This document shows positions 6,184 through 6,287 of a stretch of 6,287 nt of DNA, piece after piece (positions within the stretch are counted from its first letter, which is position 1; every line of letters begins with the position of its first letter). The translations under genes were made by a program, and so were the position numbers. Location of the stretch: NCBI GenBank assembly GCA_016840025.1, contig JAEOTF010000317.1, forward strand, positions 1 to 6,287, given 5' to 3'. The notes under the pieces are model-generated. The model was not told the origin of the DNA. It worked only from the letters and a program-made list of their open reading frames with translations, and ran no database searches. This DNA is from Candidatus Hodarchaeota archaeon. GTDB taxonomy: Archaea; Asgardarchaeota; Heimdallarchaeia; Hodarchaeales; YT1-039.

Positions 6184-6287
6184 ATGATAAAATGTACAAA
6201 GTATAAATCCAAATATATTCAATGTCCAAACTGCCTATCTAGATATAACATCATCTTTAAAGATTGCCCAGGATGTTGTAATTTCAA
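6184..6287 (+). CDS. Zinc-ribbon protein, N-terminal part (runs off window)
   Basis: ATG at 6184 follows AGGAGA (6170-6175) with an 8-base gap. The 34 visible residues contain C4, then CPNC at 14-17 and CPGC at 28-31, a treble-clef or rubredoxin-type pair of zinc knuckles that would bind one metal ion. The gene continues beyond the window, so domains after the ribbon are unknown. It lies 62 bases after the recombinase tail on the same strand and may belong to that element. The ATG at 6176 is in another frame and stops after nine codons. Confidence 0.6.
   Translation, partial: MIKCTKYKSKYIQCPNCLSRYNIIFKDCPGCCNF

Noticed and set aside
1..6287. CRISPR array or phased repeat array
   Set aside because: No series of regularly spaced identical repeats exists; the only repeats are the isolated pairs reported.

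Overview
The window is an AT-rich, gene-poor piece of accessory bacterial DNA with one apparently intact operon among broken mobile genes. Three protein types point to an organism: a DUF1670-like protein pair, an IS1634-type transposase, and an integrase tail ending in a DLxxVVEAWPxLPExVK-type motif. From memory, these combine in AT-rich Planctomycetota (anammox Brocadiales) and Desulfobacterota. This is inference from recall; nothing here fixes the taxon.

Layout from left to right. 1-561 holds no gene, only a short direct repeat and small hairpins. 562-1815 (minus) is an IS1634-family transposase that lacks its N-terminal part, and the Asp expected at the second catalytic position is Asn. 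1816-2535 is non-coding; its minus strand is purine-rich and can form a segment with two mutually exclusive pairings, so it may be a structured RNA or a decayed intron. 2536-2838 (minus) is a decayed reading frame directly behind the operon.

5431 down to 2856 (minus) is the core: a sigma70-like promoter, then DUF1670-like gene A (4610-5431), DUF1670-like gene B (3849-4595, 14 bases after A) and a short CHC2-Toprim primase (2856-3791). A perfect 7+7 inverted repeat lies just upstream of the promoter and could be an operator. On the opposite strand, 5699-6121 is the C-terminal tail of a broken tyrosine recombinase, carrying a tRNA T-arm-like 15-mer of the kind found at attachment sites. A zinc-ribbon gene starts at 6184 and runs off the window.

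Reading as a whole (inference): the operon looks like the replication or maintenance module of an integrated element. Two diverged helix-turn-helix paralogues could bind DNA as regulators or origin binders, and the small primase would make primers. The transposase and recombinase relics suggest repeated insertion followed by decay. The function of the DUF1670 proteins is unknown to me, and the two-paralogue-plus-primase set is the best candidate here for an undescribed system.
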